From Trichocoleus desertorum ATA4-8-CV12 (GTDB lineage: Bacteria; Cyanobacteriota; Cyanobacteriia; FACHB-46): DNA of 53,234 bases. The notes below the pieces were generated by a model that had not been told where the DNA came from, did no database searches, and worked only from the letters and a program-made list of their open reading frames with translations. Location of the stretch: NCBI GenBank assembly GCA_019358975.1, contig JAHHIL010000040.1:1-53234 (forward strand). Direction: 5' to 3'. The translations under genes were made by a program, and so were the position numbers. Below are positions 43,380 through 51,744 of the stretch, piece after piece (position 1 is the stretch's first letter; the number at the start of each line of letters is the position of its first letter).

Positions 43380-44489
43380 ATGAACATTCTCAGAGTGGTT
43401 CGACAACTCAAGTTTCAGGTTGCCAGAAACATTGGAGAGATCTGGCGATCGCTATTATCGTCCCTGATGCGAGGGTATCGCGATCGCTGGCTGCGCTTGA
43501 GTGTGCTGCTTTTGCTCACCTTAATGACAACAGTTGCCTGTGGTCGAGATGTCGTTTCTGACTCTAGCTCTCAACCGCCGTTAACTGCTCCTACGGCTGC
43601 AACTGCCGAGACGCGATCGGTTCAACATGCAATGGGTACTGCTCAAGTTCCTGCTGCTCCCCAGCGAGTGGTGTCTTTGAGTTGGTTAGATACTGTGCTC
43701 TCCCTGGGTGTACAACCGATTGGTAGCAACCAGGTAAATGACTCTTATCTCCAAGAGCGGGCGGCTGAGATTACCAATGTGGGGCGGTCGGGTTCTCCAA
43801 GCCTAGAAAAGATTTTGGCGCTCAAGCCTGATCTCATTTTAGGGTGGCAGACAGACCACAAAGCCATCTATCCACAATTGTCCCGCATTGCCCCTACAGT
43901 TATCGATGGCGGTCAGGGTAGCGGCAGTTGGAAGGAGACAGTGCAACTCTATGCCCAGGCACTTGGCAAAACGGCTGAAGCTGAGCAACTAATGGCAAAG
44001 TACAAGGCTCGTCTAGAGGAGTTTAAACAACGGATAGGTGCGGGCGATCCACAGCAAGATCGCCTCAAACAAACTCAGGTTTCAGTAGTGCGGGTTTATC
44101 CAGACGGCATTAGTCTTTATTTAAAGGACTCCTTCTGTGGCACGATTTTGGCCGATGCAGGTTTATCTCGTCCGTCGTCTCAGAATTTGAGTGCCTCCGA
44201 AGCAAAAGCTCTGGGTGGCAATCCGGTGCAGTTATCGATTAGTCGAGAGCTATTAAGTCAGGCAGATGGAGATGTCTTGTTTGTCTGGACAGCCGAGAAT
44301 GATGCCAAAACGACCCAGGATGCTCAAAAGCAATTGGAGCAACTCAAGTCTGATCCCCTGTGGGCCAACCTGAAAGCCGTGAAACAAAATCGCGTTTATC
44401 AAGTGCCAAAGTACTGGATTGGCAGTGGCCCGATCGCCGCTAATTTGGTGATTGATGACTTGTTTAAATATTTGGTCAATGAGGCTTAG
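43380..44489 (+). CDS. Iron-siderophore ABC transporter substrate-binding lipoprotein
   Basis: 369 residues of the FecB/FhuD/BtuF-like (class III) binding-protein fold. A hydrophobic stretch ending in the lipobox TVAC puts the lipidated Cys near residue 54; typical motifs follow (PQRVVSLSWLDTVLSLGVQPIG, PSLEKILALKPDLILG, KQNRVYQVP). The N-terminus before the signal is long; an internal ATG at 43467 (Met30) would give a more normal lipoprotein signal, and neither start has a clear ribosome-binding site. It should bind the ferric siderophore in the periplasm and pass it to an inner-membrane ABC permease, which is not encoded in the window. Confidence 0.92.
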   Translation: MNILRVVRQLKFQVARNIGEIWRSLLSSLMRGYRDRWLRLSVLLLLTLMTTVACGRDVVSDSSSQPPLTAPTAATAETRSVQHAMGTAQVPAAPQRVVSLSWLDTVLSLGVQPIGSNQVNDSYLQERAAEITNVGRSGSPSLEKILALKPDLILGWQTDHKAIYPQLSRIAPTVIDGGQGSGSWKETVQLYAQALGKTAEAEQLMAKYKARLEEFKQRIGAGDPQQDRLKQTQVSVVRVYPDGISLYLKDSFCGTILADAGLSRPSSQNLSASEAKALGGNPVQLSISRELLSQADGDVLFVWTAENDAKTTQDAQKQLEQLKSDPLWANLKAVKQNRVYQVPKYWIGSGPIAANLVIDDLFKYLVNEA

Positions 44490-44491
44490 GC

Positions 44492-44842
44492 ATGTCTGAG
44501 CATACCTTATTCATTTGCAAAGGCTGTGGCCCCGATCGCAAAAGCGGTGCTCCTCATCTCCTAGATCAAGTGTTGGCATCTGATGCAGTTCAACCATCTG
44601 GGTTACAGATTGAAGCCACAAGCTGTCTGTGGACTTGCGATCGCCCCTGCTCTGCCTCGTTGATCTGTCCGGGCAAGTATAGCTATCACTTTACCGATTT
44701 GTCACCGGATCAAGCCAGCGATCTATTGACCTTTGCGGCTCAGTATCAAGGCAGTGATGATGGCTATGTCAAACCACCCAAAATGCCAGAATCGTTGCTA
44801 CCCAAACTGCTAGTTCGTATCCCTTCCCCTCCGGCTGCTTGA
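44492..44842 (+). CDS. DUF1636 family, (2Fe-2S) ferredoxin-like metal-binding protein
   Basis: 116 residues. CKGC at 9-12, then Cys45, Cys49, Cys53 and Cys59 in a CLWTCDRPC...C cluster, the thioredoxin-like ferredoxin pattern of DUF1636. Starts 2 bp after the binding-protein gene, and its stop directly abuts the next ATG (TGAATG), so the three genes form a tight operon. The function of the family is not established. In an iron-import operon, a redox role in releasing iron from the siderophore is possible, but this is inference. Confidence 0.8.
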   Translation: MSEHTLFICKGCGPDRKSGAPHLLDQVLASDAVQPSGLQIEATSCLWTCDRPCSASLICPGKYSYHFTDLSPDQASDLLTFAAQYQGSDDGYVKPPKMPESLLPKLLVRIPSPPAA

Positions 44843-46162
44843 ATGGAATCCAGTCAACCCACCAGCTTACGGAAGTTCCTCATTCTCTGGAGTGGGCAGA
44901 TTGCGTCTGTACTGGGCACGGAGATGACCAACTTTGCGATCACCCTCTGGGCCTGGGAACTCACAGGCCAGGCAACTCCTTTAGCCTTGATTTTCTTCTT
45001 TACCCGCACCCCCAAAGTGATTGCAGCCTCCTTTGCTGGGGTGCTTGTCGATCGCTGGAATCGCAAGCAATTGATGATGATTGGCGATGGCATGGCAGGG
45101 ATCTCTACCGTGATGCTGCTCGGCTTGCTGCTCACCAACCAACTCGCGATTTGGCATTTGTATGTTGCAGGAGCCGTGAATGGTCTGTTTGGTTACTTTC
45201 AAGACCTGGCCTATTCGACTTCGATGTCGCAAATTGTGCCCAAGCAGCACTACGCCAGAGCCACCGCGATGGATTCTTATCTCACCTACTCTGGCTCCGC
45301 AATTCTGGCTCCCGCGATCGCAGGCATTCTCTATCCTTTAATCAAGCTTCCAGGTATTCTCCTGATTGATCTCGTCACGTTCCTGATAGCGGTCAGCATT
45401 GTTTGGTTGACTACCATTCCGCAACCCCAGATCGAAGCCAAACCATTCTCTAAAGCTCAACTTTGGGAAGAATTCACCTTTGGTTTTCGCTATATTTTCC
45501 GCCATCCCAGCTTATTAGCGATCCTCCTGTTTTTACTCAATTCCAATCTCCTGACCAATGCAGCCTGGGCAATTCAACCTGTGATGATTTTGGCTCGCAG
45601 TCAAGACAATGCCACCGCACTTGCTAGCGTTCAAGCCGCGATCGGAATCGGAGGTGTGGTCGGGGGTGTCCTCCTGAGTGTCTGGGGTGGCCCGAAACGC
45701 CGTATTCATGGCTTACTCTTAGGCCAAACTTTCGGTGAACTCAGCAGTGTAATGTTGGGATTGTCGAAATCTTTACCGCTTTGGATGGGCACAGGATTCC
45801 TTGCCGCTGTCTTTTCTCCCTTCATCGGTAGCTCGAATCAAGCGATTTGGCTCTCCAAGGTCGATCCGGCAGTTCAAGGAAAGGTGTTTGCTTCTCGTTA
45901 TCTGATTGCTCAATTGGCGGCACCCTTGGGATTGGCGATCGCTGGCCCTCTTGCCGATAAAGTTTTTGAACCCGCTATGCAACCCGGAGGCGTTCTCGCA
46001 CCTCTATTCAGCAGTATCTTCGGCACAGGAAACGGTGCAGGCATGGCCCTACAATTCACCTTGTTCTCCATTTTGGGTGTGCTAGTAGGTGTGGGCGGAT
46101 ATGCTTTTCGTACTCTACGAGATGTAGAAACGCTGGTACCTGATTATGACATTAAGACCTAA
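44843..46162 (+). CDS. MFS transporter, probable siderophore exporter (EntS-like)
   Basis: 439 residues with about twelve hydrophobic segments. The loop motif GVLVDRWNRKQLMMIGD after the second segment (about 62-80) is the usual MFS motif A, and the sequence is of the EntS/MFS_3 type. The start codon touches the stop of the DUF1636 gene. In a siderophore locus, export of the finished or acylated siderophore over the inner membrane is the likely task; import of another compound cannot be excluded. Its stop codon TAA is supplied by the CCTAACCCCC repeat that begins at 46158. Confidence 0.88.
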   Translation: MESSQPTSLRKFLILWSGQIASVLGTEMTNFAITLWAWELTGQATPLALIFFFTRTPKVIAASFAGVLVDRWNRKQLMMIGDGMAGISTVMLLGLLLTNQLAIWHLYVAGAVNGLFGYFQDLAYSTSMSQIVPKQHYARATAMDSYLTYSGSAILAPAIAGILYPLIKLPGILLIDLVTFLIAVSIVWLTTIPQPQIEAKPFSKAQLWEEFTFGFRYIFRHPSLLAILLFLLNSNLLTNAAWAIQPVMILARSQDNATALASVQAAIGIGGVVGGVLLSVWGGPKRRIHGLLLGQTFGELSSVMLGLSKSLPLWMGTGFLAAVFSPFIGSSNQAIWLSKVDPAVQGKVFASRYLIAQLAAPLGLAIAGPLADKVFEPAMQPGGVLAPLFSSIFGTGNGAGMALQFTLFSILGVLVGVGGYAFRTLRDVETLVPDYDIKT

Positions 46163-46213
46163 CCCCCAGCCCCTTCCCTGCTTAGCTTGCTTCCCCGAAG
46201 GGGTGGGAAGGGG
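46158..46213. repeat. CCTAACCCCC repeat with hairpin, overlapping the MFS stop codon
   Basis: Arms CCCCTTCCC (46170-46178) and GGGAAGGGG (46205-46213) with a nested CTTCCCC/GGGG pairing. Related to the 43238 copy. It occupies most of the 104-bp gap before the acylase gene and may modulate read-through. Confidence 0.65.
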
Positions 46214-46266
46214 AGCCAGATCTAAAGCAATCTATCTATATTTTTATAGTTCATATGGTCTAGCTT

Positions 46267-48396
46267 ATGAAGTATTTCATCTCTCGCCTGTCTCAGCGTC
46301 AATTAATTCGGCTGTACTCACTGCTGCTGGCCATCGTATTGGTGTTGATCATCATCACCTCTGGCCCGTCAGGTCAAGCTGCCAGCACCGAGATTTTGTG
46401 GGATACCTACGGGGTGCCTCACATCTCCAGCAATCGTACACCCGATCTGTTTCGAGCTTTTGGGTGGGCGCAGATGCAGAGCCATGCCAATTTGCTGTTG
46501 CGGCTTTATGGTCAGGCTCGCGGGCGGGCAGCGGAATATTGGGGCGCAGACTATGTGGAATCCGATCAATGGGTGCGTAAAATGGGCATCCCAGAGCGAT
46601 CGCAAGCCTGGTACAAAGCCCAAACTCCCAAATTTCGTCAATATCTTGATGCCTTCGCTACTGGGATCAATGCCTATGCCAAAGCGCATCCTGAGGAGAT
46701 TGAGGATGATCTAAAAGCTGTACTGCCTATCTCCCCTGTAGATGTGTTGGCACATACTCAACGGGTATTGCACTTTACGTTTGTCGTCAACCCCGAAGCA
46801 TTACAAGCTACAATCGCAGCGGCAGAACCAGGAGAACCTTTAGGGGGATCGAATGGTTGGGCGATCGCGCCGTCTCATTCTGCCAGTGGTAAGGCGATGT
46901 TGTTGGCGAACCCGCATCTCCCTTGGACAGATCTGTTTCTCTGGTACGAAGCTCAGATAAAGGCTCCTGGGATTGATGCCTATGGTGCCACCTTGGTGGG
47001 TATTCCAGTGCTGGCGATCGCCTTTAATGATGCGATGGGCTGGACTCACACCGTCAACACCTACGATGGTTGGGATGCCTATGGGCTAACATTGCGAGAC
47101 GGCGGCTATGAGTTTGATGGGCAAGTGCGCCCCTTCACTACGGAGACACAGACGCTCAAAGTCAAGCAAGCAGATGGTTTTTGGCAAGAACAAGCCTTAA
47201 CAATTCAACGCTCGGTGCATGGCCCGGTGGTGGCAAAACCCAAGGGGAAAGCGATCGCCTTACGGGTCGCAGGTTTAGATAAAGCAAGAGGTCTAGAGCA
47301 ATGGTGGGAGATGTCGCGTGCTATCAATTTGAGGGAATTTGAAAGTGCCCTAAAGCGTATGCAGATTCCTATGTTTACCGTTCTCTATGCCGATCGCGAT
47401 GGACATATTCTGCATTTCTTCAACGGCCAAGTTCCGGTTCGTAAGCAAGGCAATTTTGCGGATTGGTCAGGCATCATTCCCGGTAACACATCCGAAACCC
47501 TGTGGACTCGCACTCATACCTACGAAGATCTCCCGCGTGTCGTTGACCCCAAAACTGGCTGGCTGCAAAATGCCAATGATGCCCCTTGGACAACGACCCT
47601 ACCTGCCGCACTCAATCCTGATGATTTCCCAGCTTATGTAGCACCGAGAGACTTCCTTTACTTCCGCGCCCAGCGATCGCTCCGCATGTTGATGGAGGAT
47701 AAAAAGATCTCCTTTAGTGAACTAATTCGCTACAAGCACTCTACCCGCATGGAACTAGCCGATCGGATTCTGGATGATCTGACCGCTGCTGCACAATCTT
47801 CTAACGATCCCCTCGTTAAACAAGCGATCGCGGTTTTGCAAAAGTGGGATCGCCAAGCCGAAGCCAAGAGTCGTGGTGCCGTTCTCTTCAAAGCTTGGAA
47901 TGATTTAATGGATCGCTCCGAACTGTTTGCCATTCCTTGGGATGAGAAATCCCCTCTCACCACCCCAGACGGTTTAGCTGATCCTCAAACTGCGATCGCT
48001 ACTCTCAAAACTGCTGCCACTGAGGTTCTGAAAAACTATGGAGCATTAGATATCGCTTGGGGGGATGTTTTTCGGCTCAAGTCTGAGGCCAATAATCTAC
48101 CTGCTAATGGTGGCCCCGGCGGGTTGGGCATCTTTCGCACCATCAACTATGCTCCCCTTGATAAAGGTCAGTTTCAAGCAGTAGACGGAGATAGCTTCGT
48201 CGCTGCGATCGAATTCTCTAACCCCGTCCGGGCCGAGGTTCTGACTAGCTATGGCAATGCGACTCAGCCCAGCATGATGAAAGATAGCGATCAACTCACC
48301 TTAATGGCTCAGAAAAAACTCCGCCCCGTCTGGCGATCGCGCCGAGATATCCTGGCCCATCTAAAATCTCGCACTACCAACTTTGGCAAAAACTGA
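46267..48396 (+). CDS. Penicillin acylase-family N-terminal nucleophile hydrolase (PvdQ-like role proposed)
   Basis: 709 residues. An N-terminal hydrophobic segment (about 15-38) sends it to the periplasm or membrane. An alpha-chain region with ILWDTYGVPHI follows, then a spacer. GGSNGWAI puts the self-processing site before Ser195, which becomes the beta-chain nucleophile. ANPHLPW and a NANDAPW motif (oxyanion Asn region) are present. The length fits the penicillin acylase, aculeacin acylase and PvdQ family. It lies on the same strand as the exporter, 104 bp downstream. In pyoverdine biosynthesis PvdQ removes the fatty acyl chain from the exported precursor. Because this locus also has a FAAL, I infer a similar deacylation of the siderophore precursor. 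Acyl-homoserine lactone acylase or siderophore breakdown are alternatives. Confidence 0.88.
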   Translation: MKYFISRLSQRQLIRLYSLLLAIVLVLIIITSGPSGQAASTEILWDTYGVPHISSNRTPDLFRAFGWAQMQSHANLLLRLYGQARGRAAEYWGADYVESDQWVRKMGIPERSQAWYKAQTPKFRQYLDAFATGINAYAKAHPEEIEDDLKAVLPISPVDVLAHTQRVLHFTFVVNPEALQATIAAAEPGEPLGGSNGWAIAPSHSASGKAMLLANPHLPWTDLFLWYEAQIKAPGIDAYGATLVGIPVLAIAFNDAMGWTHTVNTYDGWDAYGLTLRDGGYEFDGQVRPFTTETQTLKVKQADGFWQEQALTIQRSVHGPVVAKPKGKAIALRVAGLDKARGLEQWWEMSRAINLREFESALKRMQIPMFTVLYADRDGHILHFFNGQVPVRKQGNFADWSGIIPGNTSETLWTRTHTYEDLPRVVDPKTGWLQNANDAPWTTTLPAALNPDDFPAYVAPRDFLYFRAQRSLRMLMEDKKISFSELIRYKHSTRMELADRILDDLTAAAQSSNDPLVKQAIAVLQKWDRQAEAKSRGAVLFKAWNDLMDRSELFAIPWDEKSPLTTPDGLADPQTAIATLKTAATEVLKNYGALDIAWGDVFRLKSEANNLPANGGPGGLGIFRTINYAPLDKGQFQAVDGDSFVAAIEFSNPVRAEVLTSYGNATQPSMMKDSDQLTLMAQKKLRPVWRSRRDILAHLKSRTTNFGKN

Positions 48397-48407
48397 ATCA
48401 TAGAACC

Positions 48408-49196
48408 TTAATCTACAATCTTAACCACAGTGCCTAGCCGCACCCACCCCTGCTCAATCAACTGCTTCAGCGTGTCAGGGGCCAGATGCACACAGCCACC
48501 AGAATTTGCTTGGCCAATATTCTTAGGATCAGGAGTCCCATGCAGGGCGATCGAAAACCAGTAAGGCGTTGCTGCAAACGTACTCATCTTGGGTCCCGTA
48601 ACCGTTGTCTCTGAGGTGAGGCCAATATAGCCATCTCCATAGGCTTTGTCTGGGCTTCCATTGCCATCAAAGTCGAGGTGGTTCATGTTGTGAAATAGCT
48701 GGACCAAGCCTTGCGGTTGGCTCACCAAGGAACGAAACTGCGAAATTCGGGCGAAACGCTCCACATTTCGGTTTGCGATCTGGTTATAGGCAGATTTTTT
48801 GTAAAGAATCAGGTCTACCATCATCTCGCCAGTGGGCGTTACTAGGTCAGCCATGTCCTGTTTTTCCTTGAGGCCACCCTGCCCAATCCCAATTGGGGCT
48901 TGATACAAGCGATCGCCCTGACTGTTTAGTACCTCCAGGCGCTTATCGCTGCGGTGAATCAGGAGAGAGTAAGTTTCTCCTGGTTGGTCGCGGACAGTTG
49001 CAATAGGCTCAACCAACGCGACCGGGTGTTTTGCCGTGACAGCAGCAGTTGCCTCTAGATTCTGAGGTTGATCAACTTTGCGGGCAGTACAAGCAAAGAG
49101 AGCCACTGGTAGCAGCATGACCACACTGATAGCAAAGGCTCTAGCGGCTTTAGTCTTCCTGTTCAATAGTTGGGATAGTCCTAAAATCATTGCCAA
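48408..49196 (-). CDS. L,D-transpeptidase (YkuD domain) lipoprotein
   Basis: 262 residues. A signal peptide with lipobox (LFAC, Cys36) is followed by a YkuD catalytic domain with His219 (ALHGT) and Cys235 in SGGCVHL. It would form L,D cross-links in peptidoglycan or anchor proteins to it. It is convergent with the acylase gene with only 11 bp between, and its start overlaps the preceding gene by 10 bp. There is no evident link to the siderophore cluster. Confidence 0.88.
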   Translation of the reverse strand: MAMILGLSQLLNRKTKAARAFAISVVMLLPVALFACTARKVDQPQNLEATAAVTAKHPVALVEPIATVRDQPGETYSLLIHRSDKRLEVLNSQGDRLYQAPIGIGQGGLKEKQDMADLVTPTGEMMVDLILYKKSAYNQIANRNVERFARISQFRSLVSQPQGLVQLFHNMNHLDFDGNGSPDKAYGDGYIGLTSETTVTGPKMSTFAATPYWFSIALHGTPDPKNIGQANSGGCVHLAPDTLKQLIEQGWVRLGTVVKIVD

Positions 49197-50203
49197 TTTT
49201 GCTGCTTTGCCACCAAATCATCCAATTCACTTTGCATCTGGGCCTGCACTTGTTCGTAACAGGCATCGACGTAGGCGCGATCGCAGGCAGCAGCTCGCCC
49301 ATAACGCTCAAAGACTACGGGTGCACATACACGGGTCTGAATCGGCACGGGTAAGGGAAAATTAGGCAGCGGGCCGATTCCCACCCCCCAAGGCAGCCCC
49401 AAGTAAATGGGAAATACCCCAGTGTTGCCATCCAGCAACCAGGGAAAACCCCACTGATGCAATTGCTGCATTTGTTTATAAAAGTCGCCTAAAATCATCA
49501 GTGTTTCGTGCGCCCCATGAGAGACCACAGGCACGATTGGCGCAGACTCTCGCAAAGCCAACTTAATAAATCCTCGGTGTCCTGCCAAGTGAATGCGATG
49601 GCGCAGACTATAAGGACGAAACATATCTTGGGCTCCCCCTGGATAAACCAGCAGAGCTGCATCCGCTTGCAAGGCCGCGATCGCCATCTTTGGATGGGCT
49701 TGAATCGCTCCCACCTGCGCTCCTGGGATGGAAAAAATGGGGGTTTGCCAAGCAGTCGGATGCATAAGCGCATAAGCAGGACGCTCCGTGCCAAATCGAC
49801 GAAACCAATCGAGCATCACCATTGAAGTATCGGGAGATGCTAGTCCGCCATTGTGGGAGCCGACAATTAGCACCTTGCCGCTAGCTGGCATGTGATGCCA
49901 CCCTTCTGTCTCCACTCGAAAGTAGTAACGATAGAACCATTCCCAAATCGGCATCCAAGCTTTGATCGCTTCAGGGTCACGTTCCGCTAAGGACCAACCA
50001 TCGAAGCGATTGCCAAGTTTTCCATCGCCAGAATCACTTCCGAGCCATTGAGCCATCTGTTCCCAAAGACTGCCAAGCGTCTCTCCCATCCTAACTTTAG
50101 CCATCGCGTCTTCTAGAATAGTCTGGGCTTTTGAGAGTTTCGCAACTGGGGCGAGCAACCAATCCTGAATACGGCTCCGCAGCAAACTCTGCCTCTGGCT
50201 CAC
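49187..50203 (-). CDS. Lysophospholipid/diacylglycerol acyltransferase-family protein
   Basis: Up to 338 residues. VGSHNGGLASPD carries the His-Asp acyltransferase motif with wider spacing than HX4D, as in the diacylglycerol acyltransferase-like branch, and YPGGAQDMFRP is the typical second block. The open frame starts at 50203 and would overlap the dihydrouridine synthase by 107 bp. Starts at Met34 (50104) or Met39 (50089) avoid most or all of that overlap and are more likely. Cyanobacterial members acylate glycerolipids or prenylquinols; the substrate here is unknown. Confidence 0.8.
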   Translation of the reverse strand: MSQRQSLLRSRIQDWLLAPVAKLSKAQTILEDAMAKVRMGETLGSLWEQMAQWLGSDSGDGKLGNRFDGWSLAERDPEAIKAWMPIWEWFYRYYFRVETEGWHHMPASGKVLIVGSHNGGLASPDTSMVMLDWFRRFGTERPAYALMHPTAWQTPIFSIPGAQVGAIQAHPKMAIAALQADAALLVYPGGAQDMFRPYSLRHRIHLAGHRGFIKLALRESAPIVPVVSHGAHETLMILGDFYKQMQQLHQWGFPWLLDGNTGVFPIYLGLPWGVGIGPLPNFPLPVPIQTRVCAPVVFERYGRAAACDRAYVDACYEQVQAQMQSELDDLVAKQQNWQ

Positions 50204-51221
50204 TCAACAAATAGCGATCGCAGGCTCCCAACAGCTCCGCCTCTGTCCGGGCTTGGCGCATCTCCTTCAAGAAGCCTCCCTCAGCATCGACGCTGAGAGC
50301 GATAAAGTTGAGATACATCTTCATCCGGTTGACCCGATCCTGCTCTCTGACGATGGATGCGGTGGGCGTTTGACGCAAGCGCTCAATATAATCACGAACT
50401 GTACCCAGAGGGACGCTCAAGATAGGTTGACCACTTAAAGATTGGCGGATTTGCTGGAAGATCCAAGGGTTGCGGATGGCAGCGCGACCAATCATTACCC
50501 CTGCGGCTCCTGTCGCCTCTAGAACAGACCTGGCAGAGGCCGCAGAGATGACATTACCGTTCGCTAATACCGGAAATCTCACCGACTGTGCCGCGTGGGC
50601 AATCAGGTCGTAGTGAACCGCACTATGATACCCCTCCTTCACAGTACGACCATGCAAACTCAGCAAATCAATGTGACAAGCGTTGATCAGGTCGAGGAGT
50701 TGATCAAAATGAGCCGTACTGTCGAAGCCAATCCGCATCTTGACCGTTAGCAGTCCCTCAACTGCCTCCCTCAACTCGCTCAGAATTTGCTTCACCTGTT
50801 CTGGATGACGCAATAACCCACCTCCCACATTTTTGCGATAGATGCGGGGGGCTGGGCAACCTAAGTTGAGATCGATGCCTGCGACTGGGTAATGGCTCAA
50901 CTCACGGGCGGCGCGAACTAAGTCAGGAATGCTATCACCAATGATCTGGGCAAAGACGGGGCGACCTGTAGGATTTTCGGTAATCGATCGCAGGATATTT
51001 TTATCTAAAGTAGAAGTAGGATGGACACGAAAATACTCAGTAAAGAAGTAATCGGGACAACTATAGTGGCCTAGCACACTCATGAAGTGCAGATCCGTTA
51101 CATCCTGCATAGGAGCCAGAGCAGTTAAGCTAAGCCCTGGACAGATGGGAGACGGCAGGATCTGAGATACAGGCATTGACAGGGTCATTTGCAAGGCTGA
51201 GAGGGGTAAAAGCTGCTGCAA
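50097..51221 (-). CDS. tRNA-dihydrouridine synthase
   Basis: 374 residues. A FMN TIM barrel with LAPMQDVTD at the start, the conserved NLGCP motif with its Cys, VKMRIGFD, LSLHGRTVKEGY, VLANGNV and MIGRAAIRNPWIF. It reduces uridine to dihydrouridine in tRNA D-loops. An extended N-terminus (about 25 residues) precedes the barrel, so a later start is possible. The last 35 residues share DNA with the first possible start of the acyltransferase gene. Confidence 0.92.
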   Translation of the reverse strand: MQQLLPLSALQMTLSMPVSQILPSPICPGLSLTALAPMQDVTDLHFMSVLGHYSCPDYFFTEYFRVHPTSTLDKNILRSITENPTGRPVFAQIIGDSIPDLVRAARELSHYPVAGIDLNLGCPAPRIYRKNVGGGLLRHPEQVKQILSELREAVEGLLTVKMRIGFDSTAHFDQLLDLINACHIDLLSLHGRTVKEGYHSAVHYDLIAHAAQSVRFPVLANGNVISAASARSVLEATGAAGVMIGRAAIRNPWIFQQIRQSLSGQPILSVPLGTVRDYIERLRQTPTASIVREQDRVNRMKMYLNFIALSVDAEGGFLKEMRQARTEAELLGACDRYLLSEPEAEFAAEPYSGLVARPSCETLKSPDYSRRRDG

Positions 51222-51346
51222 TACTGGCTCAAATATTGGCTAGCCTGAATCATCCTAACAGGAATTGCTCTACCTGGTTGGAAGTCCCTATCGGCGGCAA
51301 TTTTTGCATAATGGAAGAGAAACCACAGAAGGGGAAGGGCGATCGC

Positions 51347-51742
51347 ATGACTTCAGAAGAATCAAATCTCAACTCTGCAATGCAGTGGCAGTCTCAAGGC
51401 TGTACCCTTTGTGCCGAGGAGCAATACCAAGCAGCGATCGTGGCGTTTGATTGCGCCTTAGGACTAGAACCGCATAACAGCCAAACCTGGAACTACCGAG
51501 GCAATGCCTTTAGCGCCTTACAGCGTCCCGCAGAAGCCCTAGCCTGCTATGACAAAGCCACGTTCTTGAACCCGATGTATCATCAAGCTTGGTTCAATCG
51601 AGGTTTGCTGCTGGCAGAGATGGGAGCGTACGGATCTGCGGTAGCGGCTTATGATCAGGCCATTGCCATACATTCTGATCCTTGCTACCTGCACGCTAGG
51701 GCTGATATCTGGCTCAAGAAAAAACTGGTTTCCTTTGCCTGA
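51347..51742 (+). CDS. Small tetratricopeptide-repeat protein
   Basis: 131 residues from this ATG with about three TPR units (EQYQAAIVAFDCALGLEP, RPAEALACYDKATFLNP, GAYGSAVAAYDQAIAIH). The start at 51347 is preferred because AAGGGGAAGG lies about eight bases upstream. An in-frame ATG at 51311 is a good alternative; an earlier one at 51176 overlaps the divergent dihydrouridine synthase. Protein-binding scaffold by family; partner unknown. It ends 2 bp before the convergent reductase gene. Confidence 0.8.
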   Translation: MTSEESNLNSAMQWQSQGCTLCAEEQYQAAIVAFDCALGLEPHNSQTWNYRGNAFSALQRPAEALACYDKATFLNPMYHQAWFNRGLLLAEMGAYGSAVAAYDQAIAIHSDPCYLHARADIWLKKKLVSFA

Positions 51743-51744
51743 GA

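Noticed and set aside
44839-45369. 176-residue open frame on the plus strand
   Set aside because: Overlaps the MFS transporter in another frame and shows no domain; the MFS frame has the transmembrane pattern and motif A.
46267-48396. Simple assignment as antibiotic-resistance penicillin acylase
   Set aside because: Family name only; substrate cannot be read from sequence and the siderophore context suggests acyl-peptide deacylation.
51176-51346. Longer N-terminus for the TPR protein from an ATG at 51176
   Set aside because: That part overlaps the start of the divergent dihydrouridine synthase gene, and a better ribosome-binding site precedes 51347.
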